NCBI RefSeq assembly: GCF_014360585.1
Contig: NZ_JACIXG010000022.1
Coordinates: 1-64,000 of the forward strand
Source of the DNA: Nocardioides sp.
Lineage (GTDB): Bacteria > Actinomycetota > Actinomycetes > Propionibacteriales > Nocardioidaceae
Direction: 5' to 3'
DNA length: 64,000 bases
In this document: positions 39,592-49,326 of the stretch, in pieces
Numbering within the stretch: the stretch's first letter is position 1
How the letters are laid out: each line of letters opens with the position of its first letter
Notes under the pieces: generated by a model
Databases searched by the model: none
What the model was told of the DNA's origin: nothing
The model's input: only the letters and a program-made list of their open reading frames with translations
Made by a program: the position numbers and the translations under genes

Positions 39592-41573
39592 GTCTCTCGA
39601 GGGACGAGTGGGGCATCCCGCACGTACGCGGTGCCTCGCTGACCGAGGTGGCCCGGCTGCAGGGCTGGGCCACCGCGCGGGACCGGGCCTGGCAGCTGGA
39701 GATCGAGCGGCTGCGCGCGGAGGGCCGCACCGCCGAGCTGCTCGGTCCGGCCGGGCTGGAGTGGGACACCTTCTCCCGCCGTGCCCGGCTGGCGGCGGTG
39801 GCTCGGGAGGCGTTCGAGCGGCTCGACGAGGAGACGCAGGGGTTCCTGACGGCGTATGTCGACGGGGTGCACGCGGGGTTGTACGGGGCGACGTGTGCGG
39901 AGCTCGACGGGCCCGATGGGCTCGGCCCGGCGCCGGGGACCTGGCAGCCGTGGACGCCGCTGGCGGTCTTCTGGGTGCAGCAGATCCTGTTCGGGTCGTA
40001 CCCCTCGAAGCTCTTCGGTGCCCGGGCGGCCCGGGTGCTGGGAGCCGACGCCGAGCTGTTCCGCACCGAGGGTCTGTCCGGAGGATCCAACGCGTACGCA
40101 GTGGGTGGCGGCCGCACGCGGTCCGGGCTTCCGCTCGTCGCCGGTGATCCGCACCGGGTCTTCGAGGCCCCCAACGTCTACCTCCAGGTTCGGTTGGCGT
40201 GCACCGATCCCGACGACACCTTCGACGTGGTCGGGATGACCTTCCCCGGTGTGCCCGGTGTCCAGCACTTCGCGCACGCCGGCCAGGTCGCGTGGGGGAT
40301 CACCAACGCGATGGCCGACTACCAGGATCTCGTCCATGTCGATCTGCCCTCGGACCGTGGCGTGGTGCGGCGTACCGTCGAGACGGTGCTCGTCCGCGCC
40401 CAGGAGCCCGTCGAGGTCGAGGTGCTGGAGACCGACCGCGGGCCGGTCGTCCTCGGCGGACCTGACGAGGGCTGGGGCCAGGTGCTGCGTTCGCCGGGCC
40501 ACGAGCTCGGCGACCTCGGCTTCGGGGCGCTGCTGCCGCTGCTGCGGTCCCGCTCGGTCGCCGACGTGGAGGCCGCGGTCGCCCACTGGGTCGAGCCGGT
40601 CAACAACTGGGTGATCGCGGACGTGACCGGCGCCGTCGTCCACACGGTCGGCGGCCGGGTGCCGCGGCGTGACGCGGCAGGGGAGTGGGCCGGCTGGGTC
40701 GACCCGCTGCCGCGTCGTACGGCGTCGGCCGCCGGTGCCGTGGTGACGGCCAACGACCGGTGCATGCCGGAGTTCGACGTGCTCGCGACCGGCTTCGCGC
40801 CGCCCTTCCGGGCACACCGGATCGGACAGCTGCTCGACGACGCCGGCCCGCTCGACGCGGAGCAGGCGGTGGCGGTGCTCGCCGACACCACCCAGACCGC
40901 AGGGGAGCAGCTGCTGGCGCTGGTCCCGGCCGACCTCCGGCCGCCGGCGCTGGCCGAGTGGGACGGTGCGATGGACGGCTCGGCGGGCGCCGCCTGGTAC
41001 GCCGCACTGCGTGCCGAGGTCGTCGACCGGATCTGTGCGGCGCCGGTCCTCGCGCCGCTGCGGGAGCCGTCGGAGCACGGACCTCTCTACGAGCCCTGGT
41101 TCAGCCTGCCGGCGCGGGTGGCCGGCGCGCTGCACGTCATCCTGGCCGCTGAGAACCCGTTCGGGCTCGATCCGCGCGAGCTGGTCGCGGAGGCGGCGAA
41201 GGCCGTGCTCGGGGCCGGTCGCGAGGCGGCATCCTGGCCCGAGAGCCACCGGTTCTGGCCGCTGCACGCGCTGGAGCAGTTCGAGCTCCCGCACACCCGG
41301 ACTGCGCCCGCAACGCCACTTCCCGGAGACACCGACACCGTCCGTTGCAACGCCTGGATCCCAGGCGCCGCCGTGACCGTCCGGGGCTCGGTGGCCCGCT
41401 ACGCCTGGGACCTGGCCGACCGCGACAACAGCCGATGGGTCGTACCTCTCGGTGCCAGCGGATCCCCCGACAGCCCCCACCACACCGACCAGCACGATGC
41501 CTGGGCCCACGGAGGCGCTGTCCGCGTCGTCACCGACTGGTCCCTGCTCACCGAGGAGAAGACATGGCTCTGA
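39588..41573 (+). CDS. Penicillin acylase-family amidohydrolase in siderophore operon
   Basis: RDEWGIPHVRG N-terminus; LSGGSNAYAVGGGRTRSGLPLVAGDPH with GGSN nucleophile context. Confidence 0.88.
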   Translation: MSLSRDEWGIPHVRGASLTEVARLQGWATARDRAWQLEIERLRAEGRTAELLGPAGLEWDTFSRRARLAAVAREAFERLDEETQGFLTAYVDGVHAGLYGATCAELDGPDGLGPAPGTWQPWTPLAVFWVQQILFGSYPSKLFGARAARVLGADAELFRTEGLSGGSNAYAVGGGRTRSGLPLVAGDPHRVFEAPNVYLQVRLACTDPDDTFDVVGMTFPGVPGVQHFAHAGQVAWGITNAMADYQDLVHVDLPSDRGVVRRTVETVLVRAQEPVEVEVLETDRGPVVLGGPDEGWGQVLRSPGHELGDLGFGALLPLLRSRSVADVEAAVAHWVEPVNNWVIADVTGAVVHTVGGRVPRRDAAGEWAGWVDPLPRRTASAAGAVVTANDRCMPEFDVLATGFAPPFRAHRIGQLLDDAGPLDAEQAVAVLADTTQTAGEQLLALVPADLRPPALAEWDGAMDGSAGAAWYAALRAEVVDRICAAPVLAPLREPSEHGPLYEPWFSLPARVAGALHVILAAENPFGLDPRELVAEAAKAVLGAGREAASWPESHRFWPLHALEQFELPHTRTAPATPLPGDTDTVRCNAWIPGAAVTVRGSVARYAWDLADRDNSRWVVPLGASGSPDSPHHTDQHDAWAHGGAVRVVTDWSLLTEEKTWL

Positions 41574-42076
41574 CAACCCCAGCTTTGACCATCCGCGACC
41601 TGGCGCCGTCGGCCGACATCGACCTGCTGTGCGGCTGGCTGCAAGACGATCGGGCCCGGTTCTGGGGCATGGCCGAGAAGCCGCGTGAGGAGATCGAGGA
41701 GATCTACACCTGGCTGCAGGAGCAGCCGCACCTCGCCGCGTACATCGTCGAGATCGACGGCGATCCGGTCGCCCTGTTCCAGACCTGGGACCCCGAGGTA
41801 GACGAGCTCGGCACCTTCTACGACCGCCGCCCCGGCGACCTGGGTATGCACCTCTTCCTGGCCGACTCCCCGGCCCGGAAGGGCCAGACGAAGACCGTCA
41901 TCGACTTCTTCTTCGAGACCGTCGTCGCCAAGCACGGTGCTCGCCGGGTAGTCGTCGAGCCAGACGCCTCGAACGAAGCATCCATCGTCCGGCTCGTCGG
42001 CTACGGCTTCACCCTCGGACCAGTCGTCCAGCTCCCGCACAAGGTCGCCCAGTACGCCTTCTTCGACCTCTCCTGA
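41564..42076 (+). CDS. GNAT N-acyltransferase, second DesC/IucB-like
   Basis: PGDLGMHLFLADS...RRVVVEPDASNEASIVRLVGYGF; paralogous to the N-terminus of the fusion. Confidence 0.88.
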   Translation: MALTTPALTIRDLAPSADIDLLCGWLQDDRARFWGMAEKPREEIEEIYTWLQEQPHLAAYIVEIDGDPVALFQTWDPEVDELGTFYDRRPGDLGMHLFLADSPARKGQTKTVIDFFFETVVAKHGARRVVVEPDASNEASIVRLVGYGFTLGPVVQLPHKVAQYAFFDLS

Positions 42077-42077
42077 G

Positions 42078-42413
42078 TCACGACAGCTTCCGTGCGACCT
42101 CGTTGAGGTTGGCGCGAAGCTTGTTGCGGTAGGTGTCAGGCTGCTCGGGCAGCCGGGCGTCGCAGAAGGCCGCCAGGTCGGTCCCGGTGACCTCGACGAC
42201 CGGCCGTCCGGCAGCGGCTTCGGTCTCGAAGAGGTCGAGGACGTCGCGGAGGATGTCGACGATGTCCATCCCGTCGCCGGCGGTGAAGCGCCACATGTAG
42301 CTCTTCATCTCGCCGTAGACAGTCCGGTAGTCCGCGGGGAGCTGGGCGGCGCGGGCCTCCATGCGCTTCCAGTCCTTCTTGTCGCCGATGATGCGGGTCA
42401 GCAGGTTGTTCAT
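42078..42413 (-). CDS. DUF1048-like protein
   Basis: MNNLLTRIIGDKKDWKRMEARAAQLPADYRTVYGEMKSYMWRFTAGDGMDIVDILRDVLDLFE. Confidence 0.65.
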   Translation of the reverse strand: MNNLLTRIIGDKKDWKRMEARAAQLPADYRTVYGEMKSYMWRFTAGDGMDIVDILRDVLDLFETEAAAGRPVVEVTGTDLAAFCDARLPEQPDTYRNKLRANLNEVARKLS

Positions 42414-42538
42414 GTCGTGCGCTCCTTTGATCGGTGTTCTCGTTCGGCTTCCGGTTCGGGGCCGTGAAAGAAGCGTGCAGCCCTGACGCAGGGTCAAGGT
42501 CAAGCACCGATCCGAAGAACGTTCTGGGAGAGCGACTC

Positions 42539-43843
42539 TCAGGCCGCGAGGTCGTGGTCGAGGAGCAGATCGCGCAGCACGAACTCGGCTTGGGACAGTG
42601 GCGGTGGGTCTGGTCGCCAGGTGTCGGGTGGTGGGCTGAGGTAGGTGTGGCCGGTGGGTGTGATGGTGATGATGCTGCCGTCGGGTCCTGGTCTGGCCTG
42701 CCAGCCGAGGGCCTCTTTTGCTTGGTTGCATCTTTCGCAGAGCCCTTGGAGGTTCGCGGCGCTGGTCTTGCCGCCGTCGGCGTAACGCTCGGCGTGGTCG
42801 ACGTTCCTGATCGGCGCATCGCAGCCGTTGGTGCGGCAGATGCCGCCATCGCGCGTGTTGATGAACTCGGCGAGTCCGTCGGGGGCTTTGCGGGAGCGGG
42901 ACTCCATCGCGACGAGCTGCCCGGCGGGGTCGGTGTACAGCCTGCGGACGAAGACCTCGGCGTCGGCGAGTGCCTCGCGCGCCCAGATAGCGGGGACGGG
43001 TCCGTAGCCCTCGACCATCGCGGGCTGATCGGCGTCGTTGGCGAAAGCGTCGGCGGTCATCACGATCTTCACCTCGACCCGAGGCGTCGTGCCGTCTGCG
43101 GTGCGTCCGGTGACGCGGTCGACGAGGGTGTCGGCCATGACCTGGCCACGGGTTCGCTCGTCTCCAGCCGCCTGCGCAGCCTTGGCTGCCTGGTCCAGTG
43201 CCGCGAACACCGCGACACCATCCTTGACCGGCAGCAAGGCACCGAGCCAGGTCATCGTGTCCGGTGCCGGACGGACGCTGACCCGACGGTCTTTCTCCGC
43301 GTTCGCTGCCCGCGCGACGACAGATTCCTGATCCAGGGTGACCGCGAGCTTCTTGGCTGCGTTCTCGAGCTGCCGCAGCCCCATCGCCACCACAGCCGGC
43401 TGTTCACCATCGGGGCCGAGGGCGCAGAGCTGGTAGTCGATGACGCGCCGATCCTCCAATGAGAGACACGCGGTCTCGCGGGCAAGGATGGTGGCCTGCC
43501 ACTGCGAGAACAGGCCGGCCTTCATCAACCCGAACGTGTGCGGCATCTCCGCAACAAGGATCTTCGCCAGACCGAGCAGCTTGGCACCCTTGGCGGGTGA
43601 GACCCGTCGCGCCAACGCCACCTGGGACGCGACGCCTTCACCCAGCTTCCGGGCCGGAACCCCAGCCTCGGCCTGCCGTGCCCGGGTGGCTTCCTCGAGG
43701 CGTACCGCCGCTTCTGCCTGCACGGCCTCAGCGACACATTTGACCTCTTCGAGACGACTGATCCAGTCGACCAGCTCTGCCTCGGACGCGCCCAAGGGCG
43801 GCCCGGCAAGGAGCTGGTCAACGGTCTCGTTCATACGCCTCAT
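42539..43843 (-). CDS. DUF222 / 13E12-type HNH endonuclease domain protein
   Basis: N-terminal DUF222-like region; C-terminus RDGGICRTNGCDAPIRNVDHAERYADGGKTSAANLQGLCERCNQAKEALGW (HNH). Confidence 0.9.
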   Translation of the reverse strand: MRRMNETVDQLLAGPPLGASEAELVDWISRLEEVKCVAEAVQAEAAVRLEEATRARQAEAGVPARKLGEGVASQVALARRVSPAKGAKLLGLAKILVAEMPHTFGLMKAGLFSQWQATILARETACLSLEDRRVIDYQLCALGPDGEQPAVVAMGLRQLENAAKKLAVTLDQESVVARAANAEKDRRVSVRPAPDTMTWLGALLPVKDGVAVFAALDQAAKAAQAAGDERTRGQVMADTLVDRVTGRTADGTTPRVEVKIVMTADAFANDADQPAMVEGYGPVPAIWAREALADAEVFVRRLYTDPAGQLVAMESRSRKAPDGLAEFINTRDGGICRTNGCDAPIRNVDHAERYADGGKTSAANLQGLCERCNQAKEALGWQARPGPDGSIITITPTGHTYLSPPPDTWRPDPPPLSQAEFVLRDLLLDHDLAA

Positions 43844-43967
43844 TATATGTCAAAGAGCACGAAGGCGCTACCTGTTTCTGCTGGTCAGGCCCAATTTACG
43901 CAGTCCGCGAACAAGCAACCTGAACCCCGCGCCACACCCTCGCCGCCGCCCCGATATAGGCGAAATC

Positions 43968-44058
43968 TTTCTCGATCAGGTGCCGAGTCAAGGACCGCGA
44001 AGCGGCCGGCGAAGCCGGCGGGCGAAGCCCGTCCTTGACGCGGCGCATGATCGAGAAA
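43968..44058. repeat. Cloverleaf-like palindromic element with three GCGAAGC mini-hairpins
   Basis: Outer stem tttctcgatca/tgatcgagaaa; inner stem gtcaaggac/gtccttgac enclosing cgcgaagcg, gccggcgaagccggc and gggcgaagccc with no unpaired junction bases. Confidence 0.85.
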
Positions 44059-44133
44059 CACTCAAGGAAGGGTCGGCGGCGAACCCTGAAACGAAGAAAC
44101 GGTCGCCAAGCGAGGTTTCCCCGACGAACCGTG

Positions 44134-44216
44134 TTGGTCTCGACACGCCTCCGCCTAGCGGCTCCGGCGGCTCGACCAGCGGCGGCGGCTCGACCAGCGA
44201 ACGAGACCAGCGAAGG
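44134..44216. repeat. REP-like palindromic repeat cluster
   Basis: tggtctcgacacgcctccgcctagcggctccggcggctcgaccagcg, then gcggcggctcgaccagcg and cgagaccagcg. Confidence 0.7.
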
Positions 44217-44729
44217 TCAGAGACTCCGAATCCAATGATCCGGAGGAACATCAGCCCGCCCAGCAACAGGCTCAACAGTCTCAGCCCATTGTTCACCCCA
44301 AGCCCGCTCAGCAACCCGACGCCAGAAAGCCATAGCCCGGACGTTGTCGTTCTGGAACGGAACAGCCCAAGGCCCAGCGTGCCGGGCGATGACGTCGAGC
44401 GCGAGAGTCTGCCCCAGGCCACCACGACGCGCAGCAGGGACGACGAAGAAGGCCTGCATGACGCGCTCGACGAAGCCCAGGCCGCGAACCAGCGCGAACC
44501 CGACCGGCGCAGGCTCTCCGGTGTTCGGGTGGGGCGCCCAGGCGAGGTAGCCGCAGCGGTCGTCGGCCGGATACTCGTCGAGCCATTCGTGTCGGTAGCG
44601 GCCGTCCGCGAGCGGGAAGCCGTTGACGATCGGCGCGAGGTCATGGCGGAAGTCCTGCCACAACCAGGCGACGGTCTCCCATTCGGCCTCTCCGGAGACC
44701 GGCCGGATCTCGAGCACCGGCCGGGTCAC
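44217..44729 (-). CDS. GNAT-family N-acetyltransferase
   Basis: [45 protein letters not shown]. Confidence 0.88.
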   Translation of the reverse strand: MTRPVLEIRPVSGEAEWETVAWLWQDFRHDLAPIVNGFPLADGRYRHEWLDEYPADDRCGYLAWAPHPNTGEPAPVGFALVRGLGFVERVMQAFFVVPAARRGGLGQTLALDVIARHAGPWAVPFQNDNVRAMAFWRRVAERAWGEQWAETVEPVAGRADVPPDHWIRSL

Positions 44730-46606
44730 TTCTTCCCGGCGGACTTGTCGGTGGAGGGCTGGGTGGTGGAGAGCGCGGCGACGAAGGCTTCCTGCGGGAC
44801 CTCGACGCGGCCGACCATCTTCATCCGCTTCTTGCCCTCCTTCTGCTTCTCGAGCAGCTTGCGCTTACGCGAGATGTCACCGCCGTAGCACTTGGCGAGG
44901 ACGTCCTTGCGGATGGCTCGGATGGTCTCGCGGGCGATCACCCGGGCGCCGATCGCAGCCTGGATCGGCACCTCGAACTGCTGCCTGGGGATCAGCTCGC
45001 GCAGCTTGCCGACCATCATGACCCCATAGGCGTACGCGGCCTCGCGATGCACGATCGCCGAGAACGCGTCGACCGGCTCACCCTGGAGCAGGATGTCGAC
45101 CTTGACCAGGTCGGAGGCCTGGTCGCCGGTGAACTCGTAGTTCAGCGAGGCGTACCCCTTGGTCGAGGACTTGAGCTGGTCGAAGAAGTCGAAGGCGATC
45201 TCGCCCATGGGCAGGACGTAGCGCATCTCGACGCGGTCCGCGGAGAGGTAGTCCATGCCGCCGAGGGTGCCGCGCTTCTTCTGGCACAGCTCCATGATCG
45301 TGCCGATGTAGTCGGACGGCGAGAGGATCGTGGCCTTGACGACCGGCTCGCGCACCTCGCGGATCTTGCCCTCGGGGAACTCCGACGGGTTGGTGACGAC
45401 GTGCTCGGAGCCGTCCTCCATGATCACGTCGTAGACCACGTTGGGGGCCGTCGAGATGAGGTCGAGGTTGAACTCGCGCTCGAGACGGTCGCGGGTGATC
45501 TCCATGTGCAGCAGGCCGAGGAACCCGACCCGGAAGCCGAAGCCGAGCGCGCCCGAGGTCTCCGGCTCGTAGGTCAGCGCCGCGTCGTTGAGCTGCAGCT
45601 TGTCGAGCGCCTCGCGCAGGACCGGGTACTGATCACCGTCGATCGGGTAGAGCCCCGCGAAGACCATCGGGTTGGGGTGCGAGTACCCCCCGAGCATCTC
45701 CTGGGCAGGACGGTTGTTGCCGGTGACGGTGTCACCCACGCGCGACTGGCGGACGTCCTTCACGCCGGTGATCAGGTAGCCGGTCTCCCCGACGCCGATG
45801 TGGTCGGCCTTGATCGGCTCCGGGCTGATCACCCCCAGCTCGAGCATCTCGTGGACCGCACTGGTCGACATCATCTTGATCTTGTCGCGGTGGGTCAGCT
45901 TGCCGTCGAAGACCCGGACGTAGGTGACCACGCCGCGGTAGGTGTCGTAGACGGAGTCGAAGATCAGTGCCCGCGCCGGCGCATCCGGGTCACCGACGGG
46001 CGCCGGGACCTGCTTCACGATCTCGTTGAGGAGATTCTCGACGCCGAGACCGGTCTTGGCGGAGGTGAGCAGGACGTCCGAGACGTCGCAGCCGACGAGG
46101 TTGGCCAGCTCCTCGGCGTACTTCTCGACGTTGGCCGACGGCAGGTCGATCTTGTTGAGCACCGGGATGATCTGCAGGTCCGCACCCATGGCGAGGTAGA
46201 GATTCGCCAGCGTCTGCGCCTCGATGCCCTGCGCGGCGTCGACCAGCAGGATCGCGGCCTCACACGCTTCGAGCGACCGGGAGACCTCGTAGGTGAAGTC
46301 GACGTGGCCGGGGGTGTCGATCATGTTGAGGATGTACGTGCCCGGCTCGGCGCCGGCCTCGTTGCCCTCCGCCACCGTCCACGGCATCCGCACGGCCTGA
46401 GACTTGATCGTGATCCCGCGCTCGCGCTCGATGTCCATGCGGTCGAGGTACTGCGCCTTGGCCTCACGCTCGCCGACGACACCCGTCAGCTGCAGCATCC
46501 GGTCAGCCAGTGTCGACTTGCCGTGGTCGATGTGGGCGATGATGCAGAAGTTGCGGATGATCGCCGGGTCGGTGGACCCAGGCTTCGGCGCGGAGTTCGT
46601 GGGCAC
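44726..46606 (-). CDS. lepA: Elongation factor 4
   Basis: [47 protein letters not shown]-terminal Lep[18 protein letters not shown]. Confidence 0.96.
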   Translation of the reverse strand: MPTNSAPKPGSTDPAIIRNFCIIAHIDHGKSTLADRMLQLTGVVGEREAKAQYLDRMDIERERGITIKSQAVRMPWTVAEGNEAGAEPGTYILNMIDTPGHVDFTYEVSRSLEACEAAILLVDAAQGIEAQTLANLYLAMGADLQIIPVLNKIDLPSANVEKYAEELANLVGCDVSDVLLTSAKTGLGVENLLNEIVKQVPAPVGDPDAPARALIFDSVYDTYRGVVTYVRVFDGKLTHRDKIKMMSTSAVHEMLELGVISPEPIKADHIGVGETGYLITGVKDVRQSRVGDTVTGNNRPAQEMLGGYSHPNPMVFAGLYPIDGDQYPVLREALDKLQLNDAALTYEPETSGALGFGFRVGFLGLLHMEITRDRLEREFNLDLISTAPNVVYDVIMEDGSEHVVTNPSEFPEGKIREVREPVVKATILSPSDYIGTIMELCQKKRGTLGGMDYLSADRVEMRYVLPMGEIAFDFFDQLKSSTKGYASLNYEFTGDQASDLVKVDILLQGEPVDAFSAIVHREAAYAYGVMMVGKLRELIPRQQFEVPIQAAIGARVIARETIRAIRKDVLAKCYGGDISRKRKLLEKQKEGKKRMKMVGRVEVPQEAFVAALSTTQPSTDKSAGKK

Positions 46607-46677
46607 GGGCTGCTTTCGCTCTGTGTCTCTTGGGGTCTCTTGGGGGGAACGTACGTCTTCTTTCGATTGTCCCACGC

Positions 46678-47643
46678 TCAGTACTGATGGAACCAAAGCG
46701 GCAGCTGAACCGACTCGCCGGGACAGGTCACATTGCGGTCGCGGTTGTCCTCGAGCCACTGCACCATCACCGCGGCACCGCCTTGGAACATCCAGTCACC
46801 GCCGCAGCGCTCCAGAGCCGCGGACCGCGAGCTCTCGCCCGCCGGGCGCCATTCGGGCAGCTGCAGCTGCAGGTCACCGACGATCGGCGTCCACAGCCCC
46901 TCGATCGAGTAGACCCCGACCCGTTTCCCGGCATCCCGATAGCCCGCCACGACACCGGTGACCACCGCCTGGTTCGCGGCGATGTCGTCGGACCACTCCC
47001 ACACCGCGACCGGCTCGACATCGACCCATACCGCGGGCGACTCGAGCCCGGCGCGCTTCATCGTCTCGAGGTTCCACAGCGCCTGCTGGTAGCCGACGTT
47101 GGTCAGCCGGCCGATCCTCGTCTCCGGGTCGCCAGGCCCCTCGTCGCCGTACCTGCGGGTCGTGGCCTCGTCGGGGAACGAGGTGACCGCGTACGCCGAG
47201 GTCATCACCTTGTTCTTCTTGGCCCACTCGACCTGCGAGGCCAGGCACGGGTTGGGATGGAACGCGGGGCCGTTGGTGAGCCCGATGACCACGTACTCCG
47301 CCGTCTCGAGCGGCATCGGCAGCCCCAGCGTCCGGCGCTCCTTGATGCCCATCCCCTTGGGGCACTGCGGCCAGCTCACGTCGCCGCCCTCGACGATCCC
47401 GCGATCGTTCGCCGGCGGCAGCGTCGGCACCTCGATCGACTCCTGTGCTCGCGGCGCGGCGCTCGTCGGGGCCTCATCCTCGGGCACCGTCTCGGGCACC
47501 AGCTCGGCAGGCGCCGACGGCGAGGCGGTCTCCGTCCCCGTCCCCGTCTCCGCCCCCGTCTCCGGCTCGCCGGCACACCCGAAGAGCACGGGTGCCAGCA
47601 GGAGCAGCAGCACAGCGGGGTAGGCGTTCTTTCTCGGCCACAT
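46678..47643 (-). CDS. Lipoprotein with glycoside hydrolase-like (DUF1906-like) domain
   Basis: Lipobox [25 protein letters not shown]...[18 protein letters not shown]...[13 protein letters not shown]. Confidence 0.7.
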   Translation of the reverse strand: MWPRKNAYPAVLLLLLAPVLFGCAGEPETGAETGTGTETASPSAPAELVPETVPEDEAPTSAAPRAQESIEVPTLPPANDRGIVEGGDVSWPQCPKGMGIKERRTLGLPMPLETAEYVVIGLTNGPAFHPNPCLASQVEWAKKNKVMTSAYAVTSFPDEATTRRYGDEGPGDPETRIGRLTNVGYQQALWNLETMKRAGLESPAVWVDVEPVAVWEWSDDIAANQAVVTGVVAGYRDAGKRVGVYSIEGLWTPIVGDLQLQLPEWRPAGESSRSAALERCGGDWMFQGGAAVMVQWLEDNRDRNVTCPGESVQLPLWFHQY

Positions 47644-47675
47644 CACCGCAGATACTGCCACCCGACCCCAGCGGG

Positions 47676-48044
47676 TCACGCCTGAGCGAAGTCGTCTCCC
47701 ATCACCGGCCGGATCTCGATCGGCTCCCCGAGGACAGCGACCATCCGCGACACGATGTCGATCGCGCGCTCCTGGCTGGCCACGTCGATGACCGCGAAGC
47801 TCGCCAGCACCTCCTTCAGCTCGGCGAACGGCCCGTCGGTGGCGACCGGACCTTTCGTTCCGGGCCTCACCGTGACCGAGACCGCCGGATGCCCCAGTCC
47901 TTCGGTGCTGATCAGCTCGCCGTTGGCGACCAGCTCCTCCTCGAACCTCTGGTACTCCGCGAACGCGGCGAGGGCCTCCTCGGAGGCCGTGTCGGAGGCG
48001 TCCCACGCATCGGCGGGGGTGTATCCCAGCAGCAGGTATTTCAT
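47676..48044 (-). CDS. YCII/DGPF-domain protein
   Basis: MKYLLLGYTP...VATDGPFAELKEVLASFAVIDV. Confidence 0.9.
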   Translation of the reverse strand: MKYLLLGYTPADAWDASDTASEEALAAFAEYQRFEEELVANGELISTEGLGHPAVSVTVRPGTKGPVATDGPFAELKEVLASFAVIDVASQERAIDIVSRMVAVLGEPIEIRPVMGDDFAQA

Positions 48045-48081
48045 GTCCCGAAACTAGCCCCCGAAACTAGTCTCTATCGAC

Positions 48082-49326
48082 ATGACCGGACGTGCACCGC
48101 TCGAGGAGATCCTCCGAACCGAGGCACCGTACGTCCTGAGCGCCCTGGTCCGCCGCTTCGGACGGTTCGAAGCCGCTGAGGACGCGGTCCAGGAGGCGCT
48201 GCTGGACGCCAGCGAGCAGTGGACGCGCGACGGCGTCCCGGAGAACCCGCGCTCCTGGCTGACCCGGATCGGCTACCGGCGGATGGTCGACCTGCTCCGC
48301 TCAGAGCAGGCCGCCCACCGCCGCGAGCTCCAGGTCGGGATCGCCGAGGTGGTCACTCCGGCCGGCCCGGCGGCGGAGACCGACGACAGCCTGACCCTGT
48401 TGCTGCTGTGCTGCCATCCGGCCCTGTCGCGGACCGGGCAGGTGGCACTGACCCTGCGCGCGGTGGGCGGGCTGACGACGGCCGAGATCGCCCATGCGTA
48501 CGGGGTTCCGGAGACCACGATGGGCACCCGGATCAGCCGCGCGAAGCAGACGCTGCGCAAGGCCGGCGCCCGCTTCACGCCACCCGAGGGGGTCGAGCTC
48601 GCCGAGCGGGTCGGCGCCGTTCTCGACGTGCTCTATCTGGCCTTCAACGAGGGGTACACCGCCACCGCCGGAGCCGACCTGGGACGGGTCGACCTGGCGC
48701 ACGAGTCCATCCGGCTGACCCGGATGCTCACCCGGATCGCTCCCGGCGAGCCGGAGGTCGCCGGCCTGTTGGCGCTGATGCTGCTCACCGAGGCGCGCCG
48801 GCCCGCGCGCACCTCCCCGGACCTCGGGCTGGTGCCGCTGGCCAAGCAGGACCGTACGCAGTGGGATCGCGCTCTGGTCGACGACGGGCTGGCAGTGCTG
48901 GCGGAGGTGTGGCGGTCCGGGGATCCCGGCCCGTTCCGGCTCCAGGCCGCGATCGCGGCCGTCCACGCCCGCGCGGAGTCCGCGGCGGAGACCGACTGGC
49001 GCGAGATCCTCGGCCTCTACCTGCTGCTGGAACGTACGCTGCCCACCGCTCCCGTCCGCCTGGGACGGGTGGTCGCCGCGGCCCACGCGTTCGGCCCGGT
49101 GGTCGGCCTGCAGCTGCTGGACGGGCTCGACGCCGAGCACGGCCTCGCCGGCGACCCCCTGACCGCGCAGCGGGTCCTGGCGGTGCGGGCGCACCTGCTG
49201 GACCAGCGGCACGACCCCTCCGCAGCCGCCCAGTTCCGGGCGGCTGCGGAGATGACCGCCAACGAGGCCGAACGTGACTACCTGCTGCGGCGCGCGGGTC
49301 AGACGCGGGTCATCGTCGACTCGTAG
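48082..49326 (+). CDS. RNA polymerase sigma factor, ECF42-like
   Basis: RFEAAEDAVQEALLDASEQWTRDGVPENPRSWLTRIGYRRMVDLLR; LTTAEIAHAYGVPETTMGTRISRAKQTLR; long C-terminal extension; divergent to YCII gene. Confidence 0.9.
   Translation: MTGRAPLEEILRTEAPYVLSALVRRFGRFEAAEDAVQEALLDASEQWTRDGVPENPRSWLTRIGYRRMVDLLRSEQAAHRRELQVGIAEVVTPAGPAAETDDSLTLLLLCCHPALSRTGQVALTLRAVGGLTTAEIAHAYGVPETTMGTRISRAKQTLRKAGARFTPPEGVELAERVGAVLDVLYLAFNEGYTATAGADLGRVDLAHESIRLTRMLTRIAPGEPEVAGLLALMLLTEARRPARTSPDLGLVPLAKQDRTQWDRALVDDGLAVLAEVWRSGDPGPFRLQAAIAAVHARAESAAETDWREILGLYLLLERTLPTAPVRLGRVVAAAHAFGPVVGLQLLDGLDAEHGLAGDPLTAQRVLAVRAHLLDQRHDPSAAAQFRAAAEMTANEAERDYLLRRAGQTRVIVDS

Noticed and set aside
43841-43856. TTGACATATAAT just upstream of the HNH gene as a promoter
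   Set aside because: The -35-like and -10-like hexamers abut with no spacer; only the TATAAT could act as a (leaderless) -10, so no promoter call was made.
43968-44058. GCGAAGC array as a CRISPR-like array
   Set aside because: Units are abutting hairpins of differing stem sequence, with no spacers and no cas genes.
42078-44729. Prophage or integrative element around the DUF1048, HNH and GNAT genes
   Set aside because: No integrase, phage structural genes or att-like direct repeats at a tRNA; the only tRNA is far away at 20533.
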